Origin: Turritopsis dohrnii
Lineage: Eukaryota; Cnidaria; Hydrozoa; Anthoathecata; Oceaniidae
Length of the DNA stretch: 64,000 bases
Assembly (NCBI GenBank): GCA_027922465.2
Contig: BQMF02000421.1
Span: 186,001 to 250,000, forward strand
Direction of reading: 5' to 3'
Shown here: piece by piece, positions 46,944 to 58,572 of the stretch
How the letters are laid out: each line of letters starts with the position of its first letter
How positions within the stretch are numbered: the first letter of the stretch is position 1
Translations under genes and position numbers: made by a program
The notes under the pieces: generated by a model
The model's database searches: none
Told to the model about the DNA's origin: nothing
Seen by the model: the letters and a program-made list of their open reading frames with translations, nothing else

Positions 46944-47192
46944 ATGTTGTCACTTAAAGTGAAATTCGTATATACTATGAAGTGCTATTCTGTTCAATAT
47001 ACTATGGAGTGCCAATGCCAATGCAGACAATCGAAATATTTCTGTGTGTATTTAGAATCTGTTCCTTGTTTAATTTTCATGCTATTTTCAACTATTGGCG
47101 GTATTTATTTTATAGACGCATGGTATAAGTTGTTGGTGGTTTTGCTCGTTATAACTTTAATAAACGATTCACATTCACGTAATCATATCTAA
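46944..47192 (+). CDS. Candidate small membrane protein, 82 aa, unknown
   Basis: I do not recognise this protein. Met at 46,944 follows CAAGAA, an acceptable initiation context. The frame encodes a Cys-rich middle (MECQCQCRQSKYFCVYLES) and one or two hydrophobic segments (CLIFMLFSTIGGIYF and LLVVLLVITLI). A CRE/TATA-like promoter lies 60-150 bases upstream, and AATAAA at 47,159 lies just before the stop, tight but usable. It could equally be a chance frame or a 5' exon of something else. Confidence 0.25.
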   Translation: MLSLKVKFVYTMKCYSVQYTMECQCQCRQSKYFCVYLESVPCLIFMLFSTIGGIYFIDAWYKLLVVLLVITLINDSHSRNHI

Positions 47193-48300
47193 TTAAAACT
47201 TCATAAAGGCCTGCATACACGTTGTGATCCTGGTCGGTGAAAAAAGCGTCACATTACCCGGTTTTTCCGATATGTTCTTTCTATCAGAACGTTCATCCAA
47301 ATTCGGTAAAAACATTCAACGCTCTGTTGAATTTTGTATTTGATGTAGCAGGGAAAGCATGTTGTCTGATGATATGTGACGCTTTTACTTCTTGTAATGA
47401 GCTGTAATTTGTGGCAAAAACTCTGTTATTTTGACTTATTTTGACTCAAGTGAGACTTTTCTACCTAAGGTTTTAAGATACCTGTTTGTTGAATAACGAC
47501 ACTGTATGGATAAGAAACATTTGTATTGTCATTCGGTTAAATATCAAGTCATGGAGGAATGACAACATGTGATGACGTTTTCGCGGATGGATTTTTCCAC
47601 TTGAAGAAAATAGAAGGATGTGATAACGAGGCTGGAGATAAAGTGAACAACAAGCGTTATCGCTAACCTATCAACCTAGCGGAAATTTTCTCTTTGTTTC
47701 AAGTAGTTTTATTCGATCGTGTGTGAAGGCCTTTAAAAAGTATTTGACAAAAGCCTTTGGCGTGACTCTGTCATCTGATTGGTTTGAAGCGAAAACACAG
47801 ACATTGGATTCTTAAAGATATGTTCCAACACCTCGCTGTTTGTGTTCGATCTAGTAAGAATATTTCTTAATCTGTTCGAAGGATAGTTTTTAATCCTATC
47901 CTGCCTACGCTAACGTCCTTTCAGACAATTTTGTTTGATCAATTGAGATGTATAATAGAACAAATTATCTGTAATCATGAGTTTTGCTACGATGAATGAC
48001 ACGAAATAATATTGAGTTTTTTTATATGGAATGAGGAAAAATTTCGGCTTCCTCTGATTTGTGATTGTTTCTTGGGATTTAAGAGTATACACGAACATAA
48101 CATAAACATGAAGATTGAATGAAGTACTTCCCATCACTGTGTATTCAAGTTTATTAGTATGGAGAAAATCCATTGTGATGTTGTTTATTATAAGCCAGCT
48201 AATATGAAACTTTTTCGTTCAGTTAAAAAAGAAAAAAAAACACAAGTTATTCATAAAGGAGATGGCAACTGGTATGTAATAGAAGCAGCTGTCGGTTAAA
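47193..48300. other. Region upstream of the ITPRID-like gene, no gene seen
   Basis: It presumably includes the promoter and 5' UTR of the gene starting at 48,301. No element could be assigned. Confidence 0.4.
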
Positions 48301-51300
48301 ATGATGGTTGAAGCTATCACGACTGCTGATGAAAATCTTTTCTTTCGACTGGAAAATGGTACGCTTGAAAGTTGTTTATTTATTTACACTACTTGTTTAC
48401 TTTAATGCTTTGGGCAGTAAAAAAAAATCTTCGTAAACAAAAAACAATTTATTGTTTGTTTAATTTGTTTGTCTTGTTGTTGTTTAGTTGTTTATTTATT
48501 TCTTTTAATTGTAGCAAGCAAAAATTGGTCAAGTGAAGAACACGTGCAATTGTGGATCGATAATTTAACAGAGAGTGATTTTGTTGCTCGTGCAAGCGAG
48601 GCTAGTTCACCCACTAAAACCAGCTTTGATAGCGACGTTTTCTTGCATATCCCGTGTTCTGGTGAGTAGTCTATCATGTGCTTCTTCATCATCATCGTGT
48701 CCTTAATTTTGTTTTATTTCTGTATTTCCGCTAGTTAACGCCCCCTCTAATAAGCGCCAAGGATTAGGTTCACCATGAGATTGATGGTGGCGTATATTTT
48801 AAGTAGTACATCTAGATGACGTCATTTCACGATTAAGATGAAGATGAGGAAATAAACATGATACCTTAAGTGGATAAAAGTTCGCCTGGATTAAATTTTG
48901 CGGTTTTCGCGATTTTTGTAAAAAACCGCCAATTTAAATCCACGTGAAATTGAATTTTGAAAAACTTATTTATTTTTAGTTTTTCTAAGGGGTAAAACAG
49001 ACATAAATTTCAAATATTCTTTCTCTGTTTACATGATAAGCATGCTAAAGACTAAAAAGCATTTTTAATCAATTTCTATTATATATTATCTCTTTGATTA
49101 AATGTACTTTTTACATTTCTTAAAAATGTGACTAATATCTTTACAGCGTGGCTCTTCCGATTGTAGGATATTAGAGGATTTCTCGCTTTGTCTCTTCGTT
49201 TTGTTGATACTTTCCCCACTTATAGCAACATTTGTTGCCGATTTCGAGACCGATTTCTCCTATAAAAACGAGCCTAGGATTCCTTCATCTTTCGGCTCGA
49301 TGTAAAGAAGATGTGGATTAACCAATGAAGTTGAAAAGACTCAAATGTTTTTGATTTTCGTAAGTAATTGTTTAATACTACAAAAATAGTTGTTTTGAGA
49401 AGATAAAGTATCTCCCCCCAAGTTATGCTTGTCTGCGAAATTAAATCCACGTGAATTTTTATTCACTTAAGGTATAGTAAACTTCAATTTGCACCCACTT
49501 ATCCCAAAGTGCACAGGAAAACATCACAATACGCCATGTGATGTTTTCTGCTGGTATCTTAAGGTTTGTCTAACAAGATACGGGCGTTATTAACGAGATA
49601 CGGGCGTTATTATTCCATCAAAACTTATTTATGTTTGCGTTAAGCGATTATGTTATTGCGCAATGCCTCCTACTTTCAAACTAATAGACTTTCGAGTTTA
49701 TGAATATTATTCATATTATTCATAAAAAAAGTATTCATCGTTAAAATATCAGCAAGGTTAAATGTTTTTTACGGCACAAACGTTAGTTTGAACATGAATA
49801 GCCATAAGAAAACGACAGAAGGAAAATATTTGTTGTTTTAGATGACTTAGTGCTTGGTGCTGAAGCGAAACATTATGGAGGTTTCACTATCGTATCACCT
49901 CGCCTATCTCCACTTATGACGGAACAACTCACAGATGATGGCCAGTGTAACCGATTCACGGAATGGTATGTTTTCATCTAATTGATGTTTCGCGCACGAA
50001 TGAGGTTGAGCTGATATAAAGCCAATATAAACATGTTTTTATTTCACTTGAAAATCTGTAATCCCTTAAAAATCTAACATCATATAAACAGAAACTTATC
50101 ATTGAAGACTTGTGTTCTACGTCACGCTTGTTTTCATATAGACTTTATCAGATTGGTGACCTTATGTGTGGGGGGGAGGGGGTCTGGAAGCTAGGTTATA
50201 TAAAAGAAATTATCGATATTTGGGTTTTTTTGTGTAGCTGGTGGTTTTGAATTTAAATATGATTATAGTTGAGTTTGTTCAACTGTTTCGTATGTTAATT
50301 CAGAGATATGTAAAGATATTTGCATATCTCTGGTTAAATAACTGCTACAAGAGAAATTATAATTTTTAAATTTTCAATAAGTTGGTCTGCAAAGGCGCGT
50401 TTTCATTCATTCATTTTAGCTTTGTGGAAGGCCAACTATGTGATCTTGGTAAATCGAGTTCGACCAGTAGATTGAGCCTGGAAAAGCTTCTTCAAGAGAG
50501 AAGTGTGGAGGAGAGCGAGAATAATGATGACTTCATGCTAAAACGAATGGAATATGCAGAAGGTTCCAGCACGTCGTGGGCAAGCAGGTAAGATTTGTGC
50601 CCTTAACATCAAAACAACCAATCAACCATTTCTACAGATTTGTTTTGTTTTTTACTTTTTTCAGTTTTGATAACCCAACATCCTTAGCGGCTGCAGCTCT
50701 ATTTACGGACCCTGAAGAGCTTTTGTTTGACTTGGGATTTTGCGATCAAGCCAGTCTTCTTGACGTCATACCTTCCAGATTTTTTGCTCAACCTTCAGCA
50801 GCTTTCGGTATTCACGTTGACGAAATCCACAACGCTTTGAAGATGGAAAATGAGGTATAAACGACGTTCGATGAAGTTTATTCATCACTGGTTTATTTAT
50901 TGATCGTTATTTTGCTTCTTCACTTATTTCTTTCAGTCTCCGTGTTATTCCATTGGAGATTCTCTCTCCAATCCTCTTGTTCAACGATTCAGTGAAAGCA
51001 GTGTGGAAGTCTTCAGTCATACCTCAAGTGATAGCACGAAGAATAGGCGCATCCTATTTCGAAGTAGTCGAAACGATATACCTTCTATACACCTTTCACA
51101 AGAAGAAAACGACAGGCCCTTGTCTTCTGTATCAGAGACCACTTCTGGAAGCAATAACTGGAACCGTCTAGCGACACTGGAAGAAGTTCCGGAACCGATA
51201 AGTCGAAGTAGTAGTTTTGAGTCTGACCTGCTGACGCAGCAAACTATAGCTTCATTTCTTGCAGCAACCCAACAGAAGCTTCAAAACGGTGTCGGTTTCA

Positions 51301-53084
51301 CGCCTGTAGACAAATCCCGAAAATATTCCGATGGCAGCAGGAATGATACTCTCACTGATTCTGTGAATGAAGCAGATCCCTCAAAAGATCACTTTGAGAG
51401 AAACAAATCAATCGAGTCAAGTTTGCACGCGCCCGTCTCACTTACACGTTCAAATAGTGACAAGAGTACGGCAAGTGTCGTTACAGTCATTAATGCAAGT
51501 AATCAAGACTCTAACGTCGTGACGGATGAAAACGGAAATGATTCGTCGTTGGTGAATATTTCAGTTTTCACATCGATAAATGAAGATGATTCCCAGGAAG
51601 AAAAATTGAAGAATGATGACGTTAAAGAAGGAAGTGTTTCGTCTGTTTCTCGTCGTGCCGTGTTCAGGAGCACGAAAAGCAGTAAGCTCGACCTCAGTGA
51701 TGATAGCGTGTTTGTGAGCAAAGATTCTTCCGATGAAGCTTGTAAAAAAAACCAAACAACACTGAATGATACTTTTAGAGAATTCTTCAAAAAATTGAAA
51801 GGAGAGCATAATATGACAAAACTTGTCGACGAGAAGCCATGTATTCAAATCATCGTCACGCCTCCTGACAATACTGTAAATGAATTAGTATTTCATAAGG
51901 AAGACATTCAAGAAACAGCATGTGAACAGCAGGACAAAAAATCACCGAAAAAAAGTTACTTTTCGTCTGCGATTACCTCAATTTCAAATGTTCTTGGTAA
52001 ATATCAAGATTCTTTAAAATCGTCGTGTCATGAGAAAGTTCAAGAGGGCGGCAGTAGTAGTGAAAATTTTAAAAACAAAAACAAAACAGAAAGCAAATAT
52101 TTCAATTTTTTTAAATATCAAACGTTCTCGACTCATTCGAATTCCGCTTTTACTCCATATGTCGCTGGACTTAACGATGGTGAAACCGACTTGGATAAAG
52201 ATGACGAAGATTGGACCAATCAGATTCATGCAATTGGAGGTTCAAAAGAAAAGATTGACGAGCGACATTTTATGGAAATACAAAACGTCGATAGGGTTTT
52301 GAGAAATACTGAAGATTTGCCGGTTACGATATCCGATTCTAGCGTCGAGCGAAGTGTTGAGTTTCAAGGTTATGATGCTGATTCAACGTCGTCATACGAG
52401 CAAGATTCTCACGATGTTAGTGTGAAGCGCAAAAGAAGTGCTGGTAAGAAAATCACGAAACGTGTGAGCGTGGAAAGCAGTGGTTTTGATGATGAACCGA
52501 TTGTAAGGAAATGTCCTTTAGGTAAAAAGTGTACCATCAACCATGCTATGAGCCGGCAACGAAATGTTACGAGCGAAGCGAGCAGATCGTGCGAAGTTTG
52601 TCGTAAAATTCGCTCGAGAACTACTAGTCACCAGACATCTGGAAACAGTCTTATGTTAATGACACACGAACATTTCGATTTTTTGATACAGCAATTTACA
52701 AGTCTGAGAAGTGAAATGAAAGAAGAATTCCAGAAGCAAGAGCGGAAAGAAATCTTGTTCAATGAAAAGATTAATCAGGTGGATTTTTTAATTTGATTTG
52801 ATTTTATTTTTTCATAATTTTTATAATTCCGATTATCTTCATCTCCCTCATTTGTTATACCACTAGACCAAGGAGAAAATCGAGAAGGAGTATTTGAGTT
52901 GGATTGTAAAAGAAATGATGGAGTTAAAAAGCAAGTTAAAAGTAAGTGATGATGTTGTACTGAATTTTAGTTGAGTATGTGTAAACACGCTGTTTTCGTA
53001 CTGATGCTTGATCATATTTTCTAGGATAAAGACGACGAAATTCGAAGATTACGTGATATGATTAATAACGACAGCCATAGGTGA
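48301..53084 (+). CDS. ITPRID/KRAP-like IP3-receptor-interacting protein, 887 aa, 8 exons
   Basis: Exons: 48,301-48,358; 48,515-48,661; 49,842-49,965; 50,420-50,587; 50,665-50,854; 50,937-52,778; 52,867-52,941; 53,025-53,084. All are GT-AG and in phase (2,664 nt, 887 codons plus TGA). Exon 5 carries the KRAP_IP3R-binding signature: TDPEELLFDLGFCDQ, IPSRFFAQPSAAFGIHVDEI, ALKMENE, then NPLVQRFSESS in exon 6 (family: DP-x-LLLDLGFG, IP-RF, A-GI, E-P...RF). It lies near residues 170-255 of the protein, toward the N-terminus as in relatives. Exon 6 is a 614-codon Ser/Asp-rich, mostly disordered region. The C-terminus is coiled coil (EYLSWIVKEMMELKSKLK, DKDDEIRRLRDM). Known members (ITPRID1/2, TESPA1) tether IP3 receptors and, for KRAP, link them to actin. 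The first exon is the least certain part; its phase fits exon 2. Confidence 0.82.
48864..49472. mobile_element. 609-bp TA-flanked MITE in ITPRID-like intron 2
   Basis: TA at 48,862 and 49,473 flanks ends CCTTAAGTGGATAAAAGTTC and the inverse of CCTTAAGTGAATAAAAATTC. Similarity continues to about 39 bp (TGGATTTAATTT-GCG). AAATCCACGTGAA occurs near both ends. Non-coding; Tc1/mariner-type target. Confidence 0.75.
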
Positions 53085-53280
53085 CGGCCGACAAATTAGT
53101 TTAAAATCCGACAACCGTACATTCCTTATGTGAGATTCCATATTTCCATCGATCATGATAAACAAACAATTTTTTTAACGAATAGTGTTAAGCTAATTTA
53201 TATATGTATTCCGTAATTTATGAATAATAATATTTCGAGGGCTGTATGACCAAATGATTTCGATATCCAGGACGTTTTGT

Positions 53281-53286
53281 AATAAA
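53281..53286 (+). terminator. Polyadenylation signal AATAAA of the ITPRID-like gene
   Basis: It lies 197 bases after the TGA at 53,082. TTTTGTTTTCAG-type GT/T-rich sequence follows at 53,312-53,335, as expected downstream of a cleavage site. Confidence 0.55.
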
Positions 53287-53339
53287 AAAGAAGTTGTGTA
53301 CATTTTCTTACGTTTTCTAGTTTGTTTTCAGAAGTGCAT

Positions 53340-55010
53340 GTAAATATTTTTTTATTAAAAAAGAAAGATCTTCAACTTTAATTAATTTTGTGTATTAAAT
53401 TTGATCACTCGACCTATAGCTGCGACAACTGAAATAATTGAGCTCACATGGAAACGGCAAAGCTATTTCACAATGAACTATTGCAGTTTAAGTTTATACA
53501 TGTTCTTGTTCTGCAGCGTTACAACCACACCCTGAGTCGATTTTTACTTTTTAGTTACTTATTTGTTAATTTTGCTTCTTGTTTGAAGTGGACCAATGTG
53601 TTTCCGACATTTTAATTATTGACTGGAAATGGAAATTTTTCTGCTGATGATTTTGTATGCAATAATTTGTGATGCAGCCTTTGAAACTAAAATAGCTCTA
53701 TCCTCCGTGTGGTCGGTACCGGTTAACTTTCCACAAATGTTGTTGCATAACGTTTCTTCTCATTTTCTCATACTAACTTCATATAAAAAGATTGCATTTG
53801 CATGGAAAACCTTTCCTATAGCATTTCGTGCAGCTGACTATCGGTAATAGATCTTTCCCAAATTTTTGTTGAAAAATAGTGTTACAGTTAAGCTACCAAG
53901 TATCACCTAGTTTTAAAGATTTTAATCATCCCACTTTGAAATGAAAATAATAAGTCCATAATACTATGTAATAAGGGATGTAATTAGTGAAAAGAATGTA
54001 TAGAAACGAGGCTCAACTGACAGCAAAGCATTAACACACGATGTTGAAACGGAAGTTCAGGAAAGGTCTATTCGAACATCCAAGGGAGGAGGGAAAATGG
54101 TTTGTCTTTACGAATGTTCGAATTAAGCGAAAGTCGAACTTAGACATTTCGAATTTCAAGGGCCCAAGAAAACAATTCGAGATAATAAAAGTTCGAGTTA
54201 ACCAGTGTGCGAGTTACCGCGAATTAACTGTATTTCTATGTGTGTAGATAGAAAGGCGATTTATATTATTTTGATTGATTGATATATTTTTAGTTAAGAA
54301 ACATTACAAGTCCGTAACTGTTAAAAAATTTTCAATTAAAAGTCTTTATCATATATTTAGTAGATATAAGAATAATTACATAAACTATCTGAAATATAGA
54401 TCGTCCTTGTACATATTGTTTCAAGTAACACGGGAAACTCGTAGAAGATCATGAAGGATCTTATCGCCGAGAACCGAGTGATTACACAGCGTAAATGTTA
54501 CAATCTTACAATTTTATCAAACTGTTAAAAAGGAATAAGTATGTAACTATACTTGACTTGAAAATTGATCAAAAATATTGAAGGATATTTTCAAATTTGA
54601 TTGTTTTTAATAATTTCTTAAATTGAGGAACATATTCAATATCTGAAAGAATATTCGATGATGAAACGAGAGCATTCCACAAGTGTGGTCCACGATATGA
54701 GATATTAAATTGACTGAGCTTATTTTTGAACATCGGCTTAAGCAAAATGCTTGAATTTCGAGTTGTATATTTGTTTTGGGGTTTGAGCGTGTAAAGACTA
54801 TGAAAAACAGATGGCGATTGCTTCGTTTTGCACTTTAACATAAAAATTTAAGTCCTTTTATTGTCGTCGTAAGGTAGCTGCAAGGAATAAATGTGAGTCT
54901 AACAACCTCGTCTCTAGGGACATTTTTCTCGTTTGACCGCAATATTCATTATTGATAATCTTCAAGAAAATGTTGAAATCTGGAGTCTAGTTCGTTAGCG
55001 ACTGACGACT
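53340..55010 (+). repeat. 3' flank of ITPRID copy A, duplicated at 60,686-61,460
   Basis: GTAAATATTTTTTTATTAAA...GATCTTCAACTTTAATTAAT, GTGTGGTCGGTACCGGTTAA and GCAAGGAATAAATGTGAGTC occur in the same order in both places. Copy A is longer because about 400 bp (53,835-54,233) and a LINE (54,285-54,849) lie in it that are absent at 61,260-61,300. The stretch 54,040-54,233 (CGAACATCCAAGGGAGGAGG... GCGAATTAACTGTA) resembles a pogo-type end. Confidence 0.75.
54285..54849 (-). mobile_element. 3' fragment of a LINE, minus strand
   Basis: A minus-strand frame at 54,841-54,569 ends KTIKFENILQYF and contains YTTRNSSILLKP and FNISYRGPHLWNALV, the conserved C-terminal tail of CR1/Jockey-like reverse transcriptases; compare FSIAHRGPALWNNIL in the copy at 57,072. 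The 3' end carries an AT-rich (ATCA)n-like tail near 54,275-54,290. The paralogous flank at 61,280-61,300 lacks it. Strongly 5'-truncated. Confidence 0.7.
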
Positions 55011-56061
55011 AAGAGGATGTATTTGACTTATAGTCCGGTGGCGGTCTTTGGTCACCCATACAATTAGTATATATGGGTTTTTATTTTATTTTTTCATTAC
55101 ATGGTCCCTTGGGACTTCAAAGCCGGTTTTTGCCAAGCTGGCAAAACTGGGGAAAATTTTTTATGGGATTTTGAATTGGGTAGGGTCATTGCTCTTAGAA
55201 AGTCGATTTTCGAAGTTTTTATTAAGCTAAAACTGATTGTACCATTAGATAGGGTTTGAAGAGTAAATCTCCAAAATGGGGTCATTTGTCTAATTTGGTC
55301 GACCAGAATTGGACGAGACGTCTTTAAAAATGAAATATTTTATGCTGACGTCAGCATTTTTAAGAAAACTTTGATTGAAAAAAACCACCTTAATCAGACG
55401 CGTCTAGAGGAGTACTATCGATTAGAGGTATAGTTTATAAGGTTTCCATGGCTAGATCGTGAGATATTTGAGTTTGAAAATTTGCTGATTCAGCGTTTTT
55501 CGACGTTTTTAGCCCTTTTTTGCTACGATCAGCTTTTTACTTAACTTAGCTATTGGGAATAAGAAAAATCAGTTTTAGCACATTTAATTGTGTATGTCTC
55601 TTTCTGGTTTGCAATGAAAACATAAAATCTTGTTCTGAGACATTTTGATTGACTTTTACAAGGACCGCTTCCAGTTTTTTATCCATATCTTTTTTTTCTA
55701 CGCAACCAAATTAGAAAAGTGATACACTAAAATATAGGTAAAAGTTTAAAATAAAAATAACTATCTTTCATAGTTATTCAATCGAAAGATATTTTTTGTG
55801 AAACACCGGTACTTTTTTTTGACTCACCCGGTATATATTATATATTAGTCGCCAAGGCAACCAAAGAAAACTTAAATTAGGCGAAAATTAAATTCTCTCA
55901 CAGCTCACATCTACCATTTTGCATGACAGACAAACGAACAAACAAACAGAGAAACAGAGAATCGAGTATTAATATATAAATCGCTTATATTACTCATTTA
56001 CATATATTTCAATTATAAATATTGCAATTTCATTCAGTCATCTCCATTTCTTTGGTAGGAG
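55011..56061. other. Dispersed repeats, no gene seen
   Basis: 55,030-55,830 reads like a diverged transposon without a clear frame (GGTCCCTTGGGACTTCAAAG, GACTCACCCGGTATA). 55,846-55,976 is a short copy of the 4,918 repeat family with both ends (TAGTCGCCAAGGC and AGAATCGAGTATTAATAT). Confidence 0.45.
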
Positions 56062-56709
56062 CATGGACGTGTAAAAAGAGAAGGACTCACAACTAATACT
56101 AAAGCCTTTCATTTCTATTATTAAAATCTGTTCTGTCAGCATTTCTTTGATGTAATCCTCGCCTCGCATTTCACTGGATTTCGGTTCACATGAGTGGGTT
56201 TATACGGCGCTTTAGGTTTAATCCGATGTGGAAAACCAACGAATTGAGAGAAAATACGATTTGCAGATGCATCAGCAATATTCTTGAGTATCACAAAACT
56301 TTTACTCAACCTTTTTTAAAAATGTTGGATTGGAATCAAGATAAATTTCTCGGAGTTAGAAAGTATTTTGTGTATATACTTATATCCAAAGATTCGGTAC
56401 TTTGAAAGACGCCTGAGAATACACAGAAAGAAGAATGCTTTTTCATTCAATTCTAATAATTTCATGTTTTAGACTGTAAGAAGTCATGAGGAATCAGAGT
56501 TTAAAACCTGGCTTCAATATAATCATAAAATCTTTAAATTCATTTCTGGTTGGTTGTTATTATCATGGAAGCCAATGGAAACATAATATTTTTAACAGCA
56601 CTTGAGGGAGTTTCAAAACTGCTTTTATGAAAATTTCAATAAACCGAGGCGAGGTTTGTTTGAATAGATTTATAAAAGTTGTAAGTCCTTCTCTTTTTAT
56701 ACGTCCATG
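56062..56709. mobile_element. 648-bp element with ~33-bp TIRs
   Basis: The left end CATGGACGTGTAAAAAGAGA...AGGACTCACAACT is inverted at the right as AGTTGTAAGTCCTTCTCTTT...ACGTCCATG, two to three mismatches. A second inner inverted pair (CCTCGCCTCGC near 56,157 and CGAGGCGAGG near 56,644) lengthens the fold. It contains a 71-codon frame (56,190-56,402) that I do not recognise and consider chance. No transposase. Confidence 0.7.
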
Positions 56710-56714
56710 GTATC

Positions 56715-56939
56715 TTCTACTCCAAACTTTCTAGCAAGCTTTCTGAAAAGCGTCAAATTACCAAAGCTGAGGCCAGCACCTTTGTTCGTACGAAGCTTAG
56801 CTTCGCGCTGGCCAAAGCAACCAACTTATGCATAAGAGGCTCCCGAAGCTGGAAAGAGAGACGGATTTTTAACGATATAGATGAAGTTGATATCTCTATT
56901 GCTGTCGAAGAATCAAGTTGCTCGCCTGAAGAGCACTAG
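56715..56939 (+). pseudogene. 74-codon coding remnant, transposon-like, unidentified
   Basis: The frame runs without Met from FYSKLSSKLSEKRQ through TKLSFALAKATNLCIRGSRS to CSPEEH and a TAG at 56,937. The codon pattern looks coding rather than random, and the KLSFALxKAxxLCIRGSR stretch resembles tails of mobile-element proteins in invertebrates. It begins right where the foldback element at 56,062-56,709 ends, so its upstream part was probably removed or displaced. The family is uncertain. Confidence 0.35.
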
Positions 56940-57059
56940 ATAGTGACTTTGAACCTAATTAGCTATTTAATAACTATTTTTAATTTCTTGTAATGTATTT
57001 ATCGGGATCCGTTGTGAGATATAATATTGTTCATACTTTTAGGAGCTTTACATCTTTAT

Positions 57060-58572
57060 ACTTGGAGTCTAGGAGTCTTTATCGATCTCTCGAAGGCATT
57101 TGATACAGTTGATCATAAAATTCTTCTATCGAAACTAAAACACTATGGTGTACGCAATAATAACTTCTTGTGGTTTAAAGACTACCTCACTAATCGAAAA
57201 CAATGTGTTTCGTATGGATCAAAAAGAACATCTCTTAAACTTATAACATGTGGTGTACCCCAAGGATCCATTCTTGGCCCTTTGCTCTTTTTATTATATG
57301 TAAATGATCTCTACAGAGCATCTAATACTTTAAACTTCATTCTTTTCGCTGATGACACTAACCTATTTTATTCACATAAAAATATAAAATCACTCTTTGA
57401 TATTGTGAACAAAGAGCTTAGAAATATTGAAGAATGGTTCAGAAGTAATAAACTTTCTCTAAATATAAATAAAACTAAATATATTTTGTTTTGTAAGCCT
57501 TCAAGTGTGGATGATTTGCCATTGATATTACCGAAACTGTTAATTAACCATAATGAGATAAAAAGGGAAAAATTCATCAAATTCCTAGGAGTTCTTCTTG
57601 ATGAAAATTTGACATGGAAGAATCATATAAATGTTATCCAAGATAAGATTTCTAAAAACCTCGGAATACTTCGCATAACAAAACCATATGTCAACTTAAA
57701 ATCCTTAAAATTACTATATTTCTCATTTATGCATAGTTACCTAACCTATTGCAACATAGTATGGGCAAGTACTAACCAAACAAAGCTTAAGAAACTTTAC
57801 TGCAAACAAAAACACGCTTGCAGGATTATTTTCGGTGTAGATCGATTTACACACTCCGAACCTTTATTAAAGAAACTTGGGATTCTTAGTATCTACAAAT
57901 TAAACATATACCAAGTATTAACCTTCATGTTTAAAAATAAGCTCGAGCTTACCCCAATAACTTTCCGTAACCAATTTTCCAGAGTCCAAAATAAATATAA
58001 TACTAGATATTCAAGGAATAACTACAAAATTCCTCAAAAACGCCTTAAAGTAACAACCTTTTCCATTGCCCATCGTGGCCCAGCCCTATGGAACAATATC
58101 TTGCAAAATGCAGAAAAGAACACTAGGTCTGTTTACCATTTCAAAAGATCTGTAAAAATGAAGTTGCTTAACAGTGACATTGATTTTTCTCAGTTTTTTT
58201 AGGCTGTTATATTTCAACAATGCCTAGCATGCCATTTTTCCTCTCTAGTTATGTTGGTATCTTTCGTTAATTTTTCATTTTCATTTTTATATTTGTTTGT
58301 TTGTTTTTTCCTTTTCATTTCACACTGTACATACGTTTTCCTTTTGCTTGTAAATATTTCTGCCCAGATAGGTATTTTGTTTTCATGTTTTTGTATATAT
58401 TATATTATTAGTAGTAGTATATTGAAAAAGTAAACTAGTTGTTATTACACGGGGCTTGATGATAAGGCACTTCTGCCTTCTGCTTGCTCCAGCCATTATA
58501 TACGATTATATTTGAGATTTGTATATGATATTGGCGAAATAAATAAATAAATAAAAAATAAATAAATAAAAT
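57060..58572 (+). mobile_element. 5'-truncated LINE with (AAAT)n tail
   Basis: It contains the reverse transcriptase frame below, about 330 bp of 3' UTR (ACACGGGGCTTGATGATAAG, GCCTTCTGCTTGCTCC) and a (AAAT)n tail at 58,536-58,572. The 5' boundary is approximate; TACTT stands near both sides but is too short to trust. Confidence 0.8.
57072..58202 (+). pseudogene. LINE reverse transcriptase, 5'-truncated, otherwise open
   Basis: The frame begins inside palm motif A (GVFIDLSKAFDTVDHKILL) and is open to TAG at 58,200. In order: YLTNRKQCVSYG, GVPQGSILGPLLFLLYVNDL, FADDTNLF (catalytic ADD), LSLNINKTKYILF, FLGVLLDENLTWKNHI (thumb), and the tail HRGPALWNNIL. Compared with the family the fingers and the endonuclease domain are missing. 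No stop or shift disrupts the remaining 377 codons, so it is younger than the copy at 128. It belongs to the same broad clade as the 54,569 fragment. Confidence 0.85.

Noticed and set aside
53629..53847. 72-codon frame MEIFLLMILYAIICDAAF..., with a similar frame at 61,005
   Set aside because: It recurs only because the whole ITPRID 3' flank is duplicated; the two frames diverge and shift, so coding is unlikely.
56190..56405. 71-codon frame inside the foldback element
   Set aside because: It lies within a TIR element of MITE type and shows no transposase motif.
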